DNA of 64,000 nt. Source: Sulfitobacter pontiacus. GTDB taxonomy: Bacteria; Pseudomonadota; Alphaproteobacteria; Rhodobacterales; Rhodobacteraceae. Shown in pieces: positions 9,195-17,701 of the stretch. Positions within the stretch are counted from its first letter, which is position 1. Every line of letters starts with the position of its first letter. The stretch is taken from assembly GCF_040790665.1 (NCBI RefSeq), contig NZ_CP160849.1, positions 992,001-1,056,000 on the forward strand, written 5' to 3'. Below the pieces are notes generated by a model, which was not told the origin of the DNA, searched no databases, and was given only the letters and a program-made list of their open reading frames with translations. The translations under genes were made by a program, and so were the position numbers.

Positions 9195-10259
9195 TTGCGT
9201 GACACCGACCCCTCCGGCGACCTCCCGCTGATCCTTCTGGAATGGTACGATGTCCATGCGCGCGCGATGCCTTGGCGCGTGCCGCCAGCGGCGCGGGCGG
9301 CGGGCGTGCGCCCCGATCCCTACCGCATCTGGCTGAGCGAGGTGATGCTGCAACAAACCACCGTCGCAACCGTCCGCGACTACTTCCAGCGGTTCACCGC
9401 GCGCTGGCCGACGGTCGCTGATCTGGCAGCGGCTGCGGATGCGGATGTGATGGGAGAATGGGCCGGATTGGGCTATTACGCCCGTGCCCGCAATCTGCTG
9501 AAATGCGCCCGCGCTGTGGTGGCCGATCATGACGGCCAGTTCCCCGCCGACCACGCGGCCTTGCTAAAGCTGCCGGGGATTGGTCCTTATACCGCTGCGG
9601 CCGTATCCTCTATCGCGTTTGATCTGCCCTTCACCGTGCTGGATGGCAATGTCGAACGGGTGATGGCGCGGCTTTATGACATCCACACCCCCCTGCCCGC
9701 CGCCAAGCCCGAGCTCATGGCACGTGCCGAGGCGCTGACCCCAACCACCCGCCCCGGAGATTACGCCCAAGCGGTGATGGATCTGGGGGCCACGATCTGC
9801 ACCCCCAAATCCCCGGCCTGCGGCATTTGTCCTTGGCGCGATCCCTGCCTTGCCCGCCGCAACGGCACCGCAGCCGAGCTGCCAAAGAAGACCCCGAAAA
9901 AGCCGAAACCGATCCGGCATGGTACCGTTTATCTGGGGCAGCGGGCGGATGGCGCATGGCTGCTTGAGACGCGCCCCGACAAAGGGTTGCTGGGCGGTAT
10001 GCTCGGCTGGCCCGGCACCGACTGGATCAACGCCGACACCCCGCGCCCGACCGGCACGCCGCCTGCTTCCGCCGATTGGCAGCCGCTCGCGGGCGAGGTG
10101 CGCCATACCTTTACTCATTTCCACCTGATGCTGACCGTCATGCACGCGCCCCTACCGGCCGAGGCGGATCCGGAGCGCGGGCATTTTGTGGCACCGGACG
10201 ACTTCCGCCCCTCGGATCTGCCCACGGTGATGCGCAAAGCCTACGACTTGCTACGGTAG
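9195..10259 (+). CDS. mutY: A/G-specific adenine glycosylase
   Basis: 354 residues. MutY removes adenine mispaired with 8-oxoguanine. Catalytic Glu49 lies in SEVMLQQT, the helix-hairpin-helix is LPGIGPYTAAAV (126-137), and Asp150 is in VLDGNVERV. Cys202, 209, 212 and 218 form the C-X6-C-X2-C-X5-C cluster for [4Fe-4S]. A C-terminal NUDIX-like domain, which reads 8-oxoG, follows. The start is TTG with AAAGG 9 bases upstream. Confidence 0.95.
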   Translation: MRDTDPSGDLPLILLEWYDVHARAMPWRVPPAARAAGVRPDPYRIWLSEVMLQQTTVATVRDYFQRFTARWPTVADLAAAADADVMGEWAGLGYYARARNLLKCARAVVADHDGQFPADHAALLKLPGIGPYTAAAVSSIAFDLPFTVLDGNVERVMARLYDIHTPLPAAKPELMARAEALTPTTRPGDYAQAVMDLGATICTPKSPACGICPWRDPCLARRNGTAAELPKKTPKKPKPIRHGTVYLGQRADGAWLLETRPDKGLLGGMLGWPGTDWINADTPRPTGTPPASADWQPLAGEVRHTFTHFHLMLTVMHAPLPAEADPERGHFVAPDDFRPSDLPTVMRKAYDLLR

Positions 10260-10337
10260 CGGCTGCACGTCATAGTTTATCGCAGCCAAACCTGTGCCCG
10301 TCCATCGGGCCCAGACACCCTCAAAAGGCCGTGCAGC

Positions 10338-11489
10338 ATGACCTCGCCCACCACAAACCTAAGCACTGATCAGCTGTCGCAGTTCCGCCGTGCATTGCCC
10401 TTTGCCCTATCATTCGGGTTGATCCCGCTGGTCTGGATCTCGGCCACTGTTGGTGGGTGGACTGTGATCCTGATGCCGGTGGTCACATGGTACCTGTTTT
10501 CGATCATCGACGCGATTGCGGGGCTGAACCTTGATAACGCCGATCCGGACGCATCCGATGACGACCTGTTCTGGTATCGCATGATCACGACCGCGTGGAT
10601 GCCGGTGCAGTTTCTCACGCTCTTCGGGTTGCTATGGTACGTGCCGCAAGCCGCGCATCTGTCCGGCTGGGAGAAAGCCGCCGTCTTCTTCGGCGTCGGC
10701 GTCATGACGGGCACCATCGGGATCAACTACGCCCACGAGCTGATGCACCAACGCAATAGACGCGAACGCTTCTGGGCCGATGCGCTGCTGGCGATGGTGT
10801 TGTATTCGCACTTCCGGTCTGAACATCTGCTGGTGCACCACCGCTATGTCGCCACCCCGCGCGATCCGGTGACCGCACGCTATAACGAAGGGTTCCACCG
10901 CTTTTACCCGCGCGTGCTGCGGCAATCGCTGGTGTCCAGCTTTCAGGCCGAAAAATCGATGCTGGCACGCAAGGGCAAACCCTGGACCGACCTGAGCAAC
11001 CCGTTTTTCAAATACTGGGCGCTGCAAGCAGGCTGCCTGATCCTCGCCGTGGTCCTTGGCGGCTGGGTCGGGCTGGGCCTGTTCCTGCTGCAAGCGGGCG
11101 TGGCGATCTGGCAGCTTGAGCTGGTGAATTACATCGAACACTACGGTCTGACGCGCAAACATCTGGGTGAAGGCAAATACGAACACGTCCAGCCGCGCCA
11201 TTCGTGGAACGCGGCGCATATGGCGTCAAATTGGCTGCTGATCAATCTGCAACGCCATTCCGACCACCACTATAAACCCGACCGGCGGTTTCCCGTGCTG
11301 CAAACCTATGGCGACGCAGAGGCGCCGCAATTACCCTATGGCTACCCCGTCATGACAATGGCCGCGATGCTGCCCTGGGTCTGGCGGCGTGTGATGAACC
11401 CGCGGGTGCGGGAATGGCGCCGGACCTACTACCCCGAGATCACAGACTGGGCCGAGTATAACGCGGGCAAGACCTCCTACCCCCGCTGA
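10338..11489 (+). CDS. alkB: Alkane 1-monooxygenase (AlkB-type membrane diiron hydroxylase)
   Basis: 383 residues with about six membrane segments. All AlkB histidine clusters are visible: HELMH (133-137), EHLLVHHR (162-169), NYIEHYG (264-270) and LQRHSDHH (304-311). The NYxEHYG box separates alkane hydroxylases from other desaturase-like enzymes. The enzyme oxidises terminal carbons of medium or long n-alkanes using electrons from rubredoxin, but no rubredoxin, reductase or regulator gene is adjacent. Only 78 bases separate it from mutY. Confidence 0.92.
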   Translation: MTSPTTNLSTDQLSQFRRALPFALSFGLIPLVWISATVGGWTVILMPVVTWYLFSIIDAIAGLNLDNADPDASDDDLFWYRMITTAWMPVQFLTLFGLLWYVPQAAHLSGWEKAAVFFGVGVMTGTIGINYAHELMHQRNRRERFWADALLAMVLYSHFRSEHLLVHHRYVATPRDPVTARYNEGFHRFYPRVLRQSLVSSFQAEKSMLARKGKPWTDLSNPFFKYWALQAGCLILAVVLGGWVGLGLFLLQAGVAIWQLELVNYIEHYGLTRKHLGEGKYEHVQPRHSWNAAHMASNWLLINLQRHSDHHYKPDRRFPVLQTYGDAEAPQLPYGYPVMTMAAMLPWVWRRVMNPRVREWRRTYYPEITDWAEYNAGKTSYPR

Positions 11490-11526
11490 ACATCGCTGAA
11501 CCTTCCGGACCGCCCGAAACGAAAAA

Positions 11527-11549
11527 GACCCCGCCAATGAAAGGCGGGG
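11527..11549 (-). terminator. Rho-independent terminator of ccrM
   Basis: GACCCCGCC (11527-11535) and GGCGGGG (11543-11549) form a strong stem with a 7-base loop. Read on the minus strand the stem is followed by TCTTTTTC, so it terminates transcription coming from ccrM. On the plus strand no T-run follows. Confidence 0.8.
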
Positions 11550-11640
11550 CCAAGGTGAGTGTCCTTATAGGCACGCCTTCTCATGAGGCGGCAAGGACAC
11601 CGGCGGTGTTCGTAAATAGGGTGTGAAACTGGGGAGAGGC

Positions 11641-12832
<1,192 letters not shown>

Positions 12833-12842
12833 AAGTGGTTAG

Positions 12843-13460
12843 TTATTTATCTTGATACAACATGTTGTGTACGGGTTTGAACAAACGTCTATGGTGTGGG
12901 GTCACACCAATTTTCTGCAACGCCTCCATGTGCTTTTTCGACCCGTATCCCATGTTGGTTTCCCAGCCATATCCGGGGTGCTGTTGCGCCAAGGACAACA
13001 TGACACAATCTCGACATATTTTGGCCGCAATTGAGGCCGCGGAAATCGACTGCGACCGAGCGTCTCCCTTGATCACGGTTTCGGCAGGCAAGGTCAGATC
13101 GCGCGGGATCATATTGCCGTCGATCAACGCATAATCGGCGGGGATCTTCAGCCCCTCCAGCGCGCGCAGCATGGCAAGGTGGCTCGCCCTCAGGATGTTG
13201 AGCTCTTCAATCTCTTCGACCGAGGCATGGGCAACGCTGACATCTGCAACCTGCAAAAGCTCTTCATACAGGCGTTCTCGCGCAGGTTTGCTCAGCTTTT
13301 TTGAATCGTTCAGCCCCTCGGGAATGCGATCCGGGTCCAGCACCACGGCAGCGGCAGTGACCGGCCCCGCCAAGGGCCCGCGCCCCACCTCGTCCACGCC
13401 GGCGACCCGCTCAAAGCCGCGCGCATGGGCGGCCCGTTCAAATTCAAAATCTGGTTTCAT
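12843..13460 (-). CDS. rnhB: Ribonuclease HII
   Basis: 205 residues. RNase HII removes ribonucleotides from DNA and RNA of RNA/DNA hybrids. Acidic metal ligands Asp23-Glu24 are in GVDEVGRGPLAGP, followed by LNDSKKLSKPARERL and the C-terminal HPGYGWETNMGYGSKKH block. The frame continues to 13616, but ATG 13460 matches the family start. It is transcribed toward ccrM, with 101 bases between them; the rnhB-ccrM order is common in this group. Confidence 0.93.
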   Translation of the reverse strand: MKPDFEFERAAHARGFERVAGVDEVGRGPLAGPVTAAAVVLDPDRIPEGLNDSKKLSKPARERLYEELLQVADVSVAHASVEEIEELNILRASHLAMLRALEGLKIPADYALIDGNMIPRDLTLPAETVIKGDARSQSISAASIAAKICRDCVMLSLAQQHPGYGWETNMGYGSKKHMEALQKIGVTPHHRRLFKPVHNMLYQDK

Positions 13461-13506
13461 GACCCGTGAAAACCCCAACCCGCACCAAAGCTCAAGCCCC
13501 GCCCAA

Positions 13507-13546
13507 GCGAATTGTGACCTTGCGAAGACTGCGATGTCACAATCGC
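13507..13546. promoter_or_regulatory. Long inverted repeat upstream of rnhB
   Basis: GCGAATTGTGAC (13507-13518) and GTCACAATCGC (13536-13546) are inverted copies, differing by one extra base, separated by 17 bases. It lies about 50-90 bases upstream of the rnhB start. It may be a two-site operator or a hairpin; no regulator can be named. Confidence 0.4.
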
Positions 13547-13570
13547 AAAAGATATCCACAGCACATAAGA

Positions 13571-13600
13571 AAGGGAGGGATGCCCGAACATCCCTCCCTT
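13571..13600 (-). terminator. Strong hairpin terminator after the Cys-repeat protein gene
   Basis: A perfect 12-bp stem, AAGGGAGGGATG (13571-13582) and CATCCCTCCCTT (13589-13600), with a 6-base loop. It lies 46 bases past the stop codon of the minus-strand gene at 13647. On that strand TTTCTT follows the stem, giving a modest T-run. Confidence 0.75.
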
Positions 13601-13646
13601 CCCCGCCCGAGAGCATCGAAATGCCCCCGGTATTGGCACGCTGAGA

Positions 13647-14225
13647 TTAACCGCGCGCCAAACTGTATCCCGCGCCACGCAGGCAGCGGGCGTCATACCC
13701 ATAGCGGGTGCCCCGATGGGTCCGGATCTGCTGCGCGCATTGCTGCGGCAGACGGTTGGCATGACGGAAATTATTCTCAAGACAGCGGCGGCCGAACATC
13801 AGCACCTGACCGCGACGCGTGTCGAAGCTCTGGAAACACTGTTTGGGCAGCAGCTTGGCGTTTGCATGGGTGCGATGCTGCTTGCGCTTGTAGCCCTTGG
13901 GCAGCGGACGCGGCTCTACCCGGTGGCGCGATTGCGGCGCGCGGTAGACGGGCACGCGCTCGGCCCGTGGAGGGCGTGGGGCGCGGTACACAGTGTTTGG
14001 CGCATGGCGGTGCTTTGACACTTCCTGCCGTGCACGTTCCTCGTCGCGCTTGTTCTTGTCGTGAATGATCTTGCCGACAATGGCCACACCCAAAACACCG
14101 ACCGCGATTTTTGCCAGATCCCTGTTGCGGTCGCCCGCGGCGGCGGGTGCAGCAGTAAAGGCGGTGATAGCGACGGCTGCGGCTGCAATCGAGGCGATGA
14201 ATTTATGGTGCAATGTAAAGCGCAT
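13647..14225 (-). CDS. Secreted basic protein with a duplicated Cys motif, function unknown
   Basis: 192 residues: a signal peptide (about 1-30, AAPAAA-G), a second hydrophobic stretch (about 38-55, KIAVGVLGVAIVGKII), a very basic Arg/Pro/His middle with two VYRAP repeats, and a C-terminal region with exactly four cysteines. The last part contains two copies of a pattern LPxQC...TxRG...RCL (near 127-151 and 163-187), probably two disulfide loops. I do not recognise a named family. It is divergent from the small secreted protein at 14415. Confidence 0.75.
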   Translation of the reverse strand: MRFTLHHKFIASIAAAAVAITAFTAAPAAAGDRNRDLAKIAVGVLGVAIVGKIIHDKNKRDEERARQEVSKHRHAPNTVYRAPRPPRAERVPVYRAPQSRHRVEPRPLPKGYKRKQHRTHANAKLLPKQCFQSFDTRRGQVLMFGRRCLENNFRHANRLPQQCAQQIRTHRGTRYGYDARCLRGAGYSLARG

Positions 14226-14328
14226 TGTCTGATCCTTTCGGTTGGGGGCAACATAGGAAGCACCCCATGCAAAGCCATCAAGAGCGAGGCCGTGGGATCA
14301 AACTGGCCGCACCCCCCTCAGACAGGCA

Positions 14329-14355
14329 ATAACACCCCCCTGTTATCGAATAACA
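14329..14355. promoter_or_regulatory. Cluster of three ATAACA/TGTTAT half-sites
   Basis: ATAACA (14329-14334), TGTTAT (14341-14346) and ATAACA (14350-14355) alternate in orientation within the 189-base divergent intergenic region. The last two form a 15-base imperfect palindrome with a CGA centre. Such spacing suggests a dimeric operator controlling one or both flanking genes; the regulator is unknown. Confidence 0.4.
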
Positions 14356-14414
14356 AAGCGGTACAGACCCAATGGATATTGAATATCCGCCCAGATCGGC
14401 GCAGTCTGATCGTC

Positions 14415-14708
14415 ATGAAACACATCCTCCTTTCCCTGGCTGCTGCGGGGCTTCTGGCCCTCTCCGCCCCCTCTGCCCAAGCGGCGGAATGTTTTGCCGA
14501 TTACAAGGCAAAGCAGGAAAACCCCTTGCGCCTGCATTATGGTGTGGCGCAGGTATCCGGTGACTGCAGCCGTGCCTCGGCGCAGGCCCAATTGACGGAC
14601 CGGCTGGCTGCAAATGGCTGGACGTTGCTGACGATCGTCTCTGTCTTTGGCAAGGATGGCCTAAACCAAAGGAAAGCGAGTGCCGGACCAAATTTCCTCC
14701 GCTTCTGA
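14415..14708 (+). CDS. Small secreted protein of unknown function
   Basis: 97 residues with a clear signal peptide (MKHILLSLAAAGLLALSAPSAQA, 23 residues). The mature part is about 74 residues with two cysteines (ECFADYK and SGDCSR), suggesting one disulfide bond, and ends in GPNFLRF. I do not recognise the family. Its 3' end overlaps the next gene by 29 bases in another frame, so the two are probably translated together. The open frame extends upstream to 14061, but only ATG 14415 gives a signal peptide. Confidence 0.7.
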   Translation: MKHILLSLAAAGLLALSAPSAQAAECFADYKAKQENPLRLHYGVAQVSGDCSRASAQAQLTDRLAANGWTLLTIVSVFGKDGLNQRKASAGPNFLRF

Positions 14709-15384
14709 GATGCGCCGCACGGGCGGGCGTTTTGTCGGCGGTGGTATCGCGGCCGTTGTGGCGATCATTCTGATCGGCGCAGGGCTGTTGCTATGGGCCT
14801 TGCCCGACGCCAATGCCTTTAACGCGCAGGTCGAACGCATCTTTGTCGAGAACGACGATCTGACTACTCAGGCCGAAATCAAACTGCTTGAAATTCTTGC
14901 ACAATCGGGCACCGCGTTTTCAGAAACCCTGTCGAGCTACCGGATCGTGATCATCGTGCTGCTGGTCTTTGCGACGGCCATGCTGGTCGCGGCGCTGGTG
15001 TTCCTGATCATGCTCGTGGGCTTCAACCGCCGCATGGCGCAGATCGAACGGGTGGGGATACAAGTAAACTCGCTCCTGATCAGCCGCGAGGAAAACACCG
15101 TCTACCTCAACAACCTCGGCTTCAAACTGACCGCCGCCGCGATGGAAACGATGTCGGTCCTTGCCGAAGCGCGCATGGATGACGACGTGCTCTCAGGCTC
15201 CGAGATCGAGGGCATGATCTCGGGCCGGACCGCCGCTGATTGCGACGAAGCAGCAGGGGCCACGCGCATCAAACGTCTGCGCGATACATTGGGCAACCAG
15301 ATCGTGTCGGAACTGCTGGTCAAGAATATCGCGCGGCGCGGCTATATGCTGGCCATCGACAAAGAGGTGATCAAGGTCATCTGA
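14680..15384 (+). CDS. Two-pass membrane protein with a C-terminal OmpR-type winged-helix-like domain
   Basis: 234 residues. Membrane segments at about 18-41 and 88-113 flank an acidic loop; charge distribution places both ends in the cytoplasm. The C-terminal part (about 139-230) follows the OmpR-type winged helix: VYLNN-GFKLT, then METMSVLAEA, DVLSGSEIEGMI, RIKRLRDTLG and finally VKNIARRGYMLAID, which corresponds to the family's 'TVRGxGYxL' wing. It could therefore be a membrane-bound transcription regulator; this is inference from pattern. The start is GTG 14680, preceded by AAAGGAAAG. It overlaps the secreted-protein gene by 29 bases. Confidence 0.7.
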   Translation: MPDQISSASEMRRTGGRFVGGGIAAVVAIILIGAGLLLWALPDANAFNAQVERIFVENDDLTTQAEIKLLEILAQSGTAFSETLSSYRIVIIVLLVFATAMLVAALVFLIMLVGFNRRMAQIERVGIQVNSLLISREENTVYLNNLGFKLTAAAMETMSVLAEARMDDDVLSGSEIEGMISGRTAADCDEAAGATRIKRLRDTLGNQIVSELLVKNIARRGYMLAIDKEVIKVI

Positions 15385-15416
15385 CCTCTTCATTTTGCCC
15401 TGAAAACTCCGGGGGA

Positions 15417-15448
15417 GTCGCGCCTGCGCGACGGGGGCAGCGCCCCCT
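15417..15448. repeat. GC-rich double-hairpin element, copy 1
   Basis: Two adjacent hairpins, GTCGCGC-CT-GCGCGAC (15417-15432) and GGGGGC-AGC-GCCCCC (15433-15447), between convergent genes. Bases 15421-15448 match 22312-22339 at 27 of 28 positions. It may act as a terminator or REP-like element, although no T-run follows. Confidence 0.6.
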
Positions 15449-15474
15449 GCCCGGTCTCGTGTCATCCGCGACAT

Positions 15475-16500
15475 TCACCCCCGCCTTGTCGACCCGCGCT
15501 TTATCAGCTCCACGCCGAGCCGGATATGCGGCGTTTGGATGGCCGCGCGGTCGGCGATTGCGTCCCGAAGCAGGGTCATTGCCCCTGCGCCGACCTCATA
15601 GCGCGGCGTCGCGACAGAGGTAATACCCGGGTTCAGGTGCCGCGACATTTCAAGGTCGTTGAAGCCGCAGATACCCAGATCGTTGGGGACGTTGATGCGA
15701 CGGCGTTCGGCCTCGAACAGCGCGCCGGCGGCGAGGTCGTCGTTATTGCAGAACACAGCATCGGTGTCTGGCGCTTGCGCAAGAAGATCGCTCAGCAGTT
15801 GCCCGCCCATACCCACCGAGGACGGGTAGGTCGTCGTAATCACGCGGGTCGGGTCATACACGCCGCGCGCCTGCGCTTCGGCTGTGAACCCCGCAAGCCG
15901 CGCCTGCGAGCGCGGGTCCATTCGTGCGCCCAGAAATCCGGGCTTTTTGTACCCCGCATCAATCAAGTGCCGCGTGCCTTCGACCGCACCATCGTAGTGT
16001 GAGAACCCGATCAACAGATCAATCGGAGAGTCCGACACGTCCATAATCTGCACAACGGGACAGGGGGCGGACTTGAGCAGGGTCCGTGCGGCGTCGGTTT
16101 GGTCGATCCCTGCCACAATCAGCCCCGCCGGACGCTGACGCAGGAAGGTGCGCAAAAGGTTTTCTTCTTTGCTGGGGCTATAGCGGAAATTACCGATTTG
16201 CACCGATAGGCCCGACCCGTCGATCACATCGTAAACGCCGCGCAAGACGTCAGAAAACACCGCGTTGGTCAGCGATGGGACCAGCAGACCCACCACATTT
16301 GTCCGCTCGGACGCAAGCGCCGAAGCGGCTTGATCCGGTACATACCCAAGCAGTTCGATCGCAGCCTGAACCTTCTTTCGCACACCAGCCGAGACCATGT
16401 CGGGGGCACGAATCGTCCGCGATACCGTGATAGCGCTGACACCGGCCTCTGCCGCGACTTCATTCAACGTAACCCGCTTGTATTTAGTGTTCTTTTCCAT
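15475..16500 (-). CDS. LacI family transcription regulator, GntR/IdnR-like
   Basis: 341 residues. The N-terminal helix-turn-helix is VTLNEVAAEAGVSAITVSR (10-28), with a hinge helix near residues 50-62 (ASALASERTN), then a periplasmic-binding-protein-like effector domain. The run VGLLVPSLTNAVFSDVLRG resembles E. coli gluconate regulators. It is divergent from the TRAP transporter genes and most likely represses the sugar-acid operon until an inducing sugar acid binds. A 16-bp palindrome in the intergenic region is the probable operator. Confidence 0.9.
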   Translation of the reverse strand: MEKNTKYKRVTLNEVAAEAGVSAITVSRTIRAPDMVSAGVRKKVQAAIELLGYVPDQAASALASERTNVVGLLVPSLTNAVFSDVLRGVYDVIDGSGLSVQIGNFRYSPSKEENLLRTFLRQRPAGLIVAGIDQTDAARTLLKSAPCPVVQIMDVSDSPIDLLIGFSHYDGAVEGTRHLIDAGYKKPGFLGARMDPRSQARLAGFTAEAQARGVYDPTRVITTTYPSSVGMGGQLLSDLLAQAPDTDAVFCNNDDLAAGALFEAERRRINVPNDLGICGFNDLEMSRHLNPGITSVATPRYEVGAGAMTLLRDAIADRAAIQTPHIRLGVELIKRGSTRRG

Positions 16501-16517
16501 GTGATGAAACCTATCAC
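16501..16517. promoter_or_regulatory. Inverted repeat abutting the LacI-family gene start
   Basis: GTGAT and ATCAC separated by 7 bases lie directly upstream of the regulator's ATG. It might be an autoregulatory site, but the arms are only 5 bases. Confidence 0.25.
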
Positions 16518-16539
16518 GTGCGCAGGTCCTTGTGAATAG

Positions 16540-16568
16540 TTGACAGATGACAGCGCTGTCATTAGCGT
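16540..16568 (+). promoter_or_regulatory. TRAP operon promoter with LacI-type operator in the spacer
   Basis: A perfect -35 box TTGACA (16540-16545), a 17-base spacer and a weak -10 TAGCGT (16563-16568). The spacer contains ATGACAGCGCTGTCAT (16547-16562), a perfect 16-bp palindrome with the central CG pair typical of LacI-family operators. Binding there would block RNA polymerase directly. Confidence 0.65.
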
Positions 16569-16618
16569 CCGCCCATCGTCACCGTTTACGGTCACGACTT
16601 TTTAGGGAGGATAAACAC

Positions 16619-17641
16619 ATGCGCTTTACCGCTAGGCTTCTGGCCGCAACCGCACTTGTCAGCGCCGGGCTGGCCGGTGCCGCTGCTGCACAAGATTTTT
16701 CGCTCAAGTTCCAGTCATCTGATCCGGCAGGCAACGCCAACTTCTTGCTTCAGCAAGAATGGGCCAAAGACGTCGCCGCCAAAACCGACGGCCGCGTCGA
16801 GGTCGATCTGCTGCCCGTTGAAACAATCGTCGCCCATACTGAATCTCAGGATGCCGTGGCGGCTGGCATTATTGATGGCCACGTCACTGATACCTCTTAT
16901 TTCGCAGGGAAAGAGCCGGCGTTTGGTCTGATTGCCAATCCGGTCGGGGCATGGTCAGACCCGCAGCAGATGTTCGACTTTATGGAGAACGGCGGCGGCA
17001 ATGAGCTGATGAACGAAATGCTTGAACCCTACGGTTTGCATTTCATCGGCGCGACCACCCCCGGCCTCGAGGCGTTTCTGTCGAAGGTGCCACTGGACGG
17101 TGTGGACGATCTGAAGGGGCTGAAAATGCGCGCCCCCGAAGGCATGGTGCAGAAAGTCTTTGCCGCGGCGGGCGCGTCTCCGGTCAACCTGCCTGGCTCC
17201 GAGGTGTTCACCTCGCTTGACAAGGGCGTGATTGACGCGGCGGATTATACCGTCTTCTCGACCAACCACGCGCAGGGCATGCATGACGTGGCGAACCATC
17301 CGGTATATCCCGGCTTCCACTCCATGCCGCTGGTCGAGGTGTCGATCAACAAAGGTGTATGGGATTCGATGCCCGAGGATATCCAAAGCGCATTGGTGGA
17401 GTCCGTAAAAGACTTCCGGCAGCTCCAGGTGTCGACCTTGGCCGAACGTGACATGGCCGCGGCGAAAGAAGCCGAAGCCAACGCCGATATCACCGTGCAC
17501 AATTGGTCCGATGAAGAGCGTGCGAAATTCCGAGCCTTCGCCAAGACCGAATGGGAGAAGGCGGCCGAAGCATCCGACGCATCGCGCAAGGTCTATGACA
17601 CGCTGACCGCCTATCTCGAAGAAAACGGGCTGCTGAAATAA
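16619..17641 (+). CDS. dctP: TRAP transporter substrate-binding protein, DctP family
   Basis: 340 residues. Signal peptide of 24 residues (ending AAAA-Q), then the DctP fold with LKGLKMRAPEGMVQKVF near residue 165 and GSEVFTSLDKGVIDAADYT near 195, the region that carries the carboxylate-binding Arg in this family (here in KMRAPEG). It is the periplasmic receptor for the DctQM permease encoded next. The start at 16619 follows AGGGAGG. Ligand is inferred to be a sugar acid from the neighbouring dehydratase and kinase. Confidence 0.92.
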   Translation: MRFTARLLAATALVSAGLAGAAAAQDFSLKFQSSDPAGNANFLLQQEWAKDVAAKTDGRVEVDLLPVETIVAHTESQDAVAAGIIDGHVTDTSYFAGKEPAFGLIANPVGAWSDPQQMFDFMENGGGNELMNEMLEPYGLHFIGATTPGLEAFLSKVPLDGVDDLKGLKMRAPEGMVQKVFAAAGASPVNLPGSEVFTSLDKGVIDAADYTVFSTNHAQGMHDVANHPVYPGFHSMPLVEVSINKGVWDSMPEDIQSALVESVKDFRQLQVSTLAERDMAAAKEAEANADITVHNWSDEERAKFRAFAKTEWEKAAEASDASRKVYDTLTAYLEENGLLK

Positions 17642-17701
17642 GCGCCGAAGCACCAGCACCCTTCCGGACAGACCGGAGGGGTGAACGCTCGGGAGGGGCA
17701 T

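Noticed and set aside
13552-13560. DnaA-box-like ATATCCACA upstream of rnhB
   Set aside because: It differs from consensus by one base and stands alone; I keep only the perfect site at 12780-12788.
15417-15448. CRISPR repeat
   Set aside because: Only two copies are found, almost 7 kb apart, with no spacer array or cas genes.
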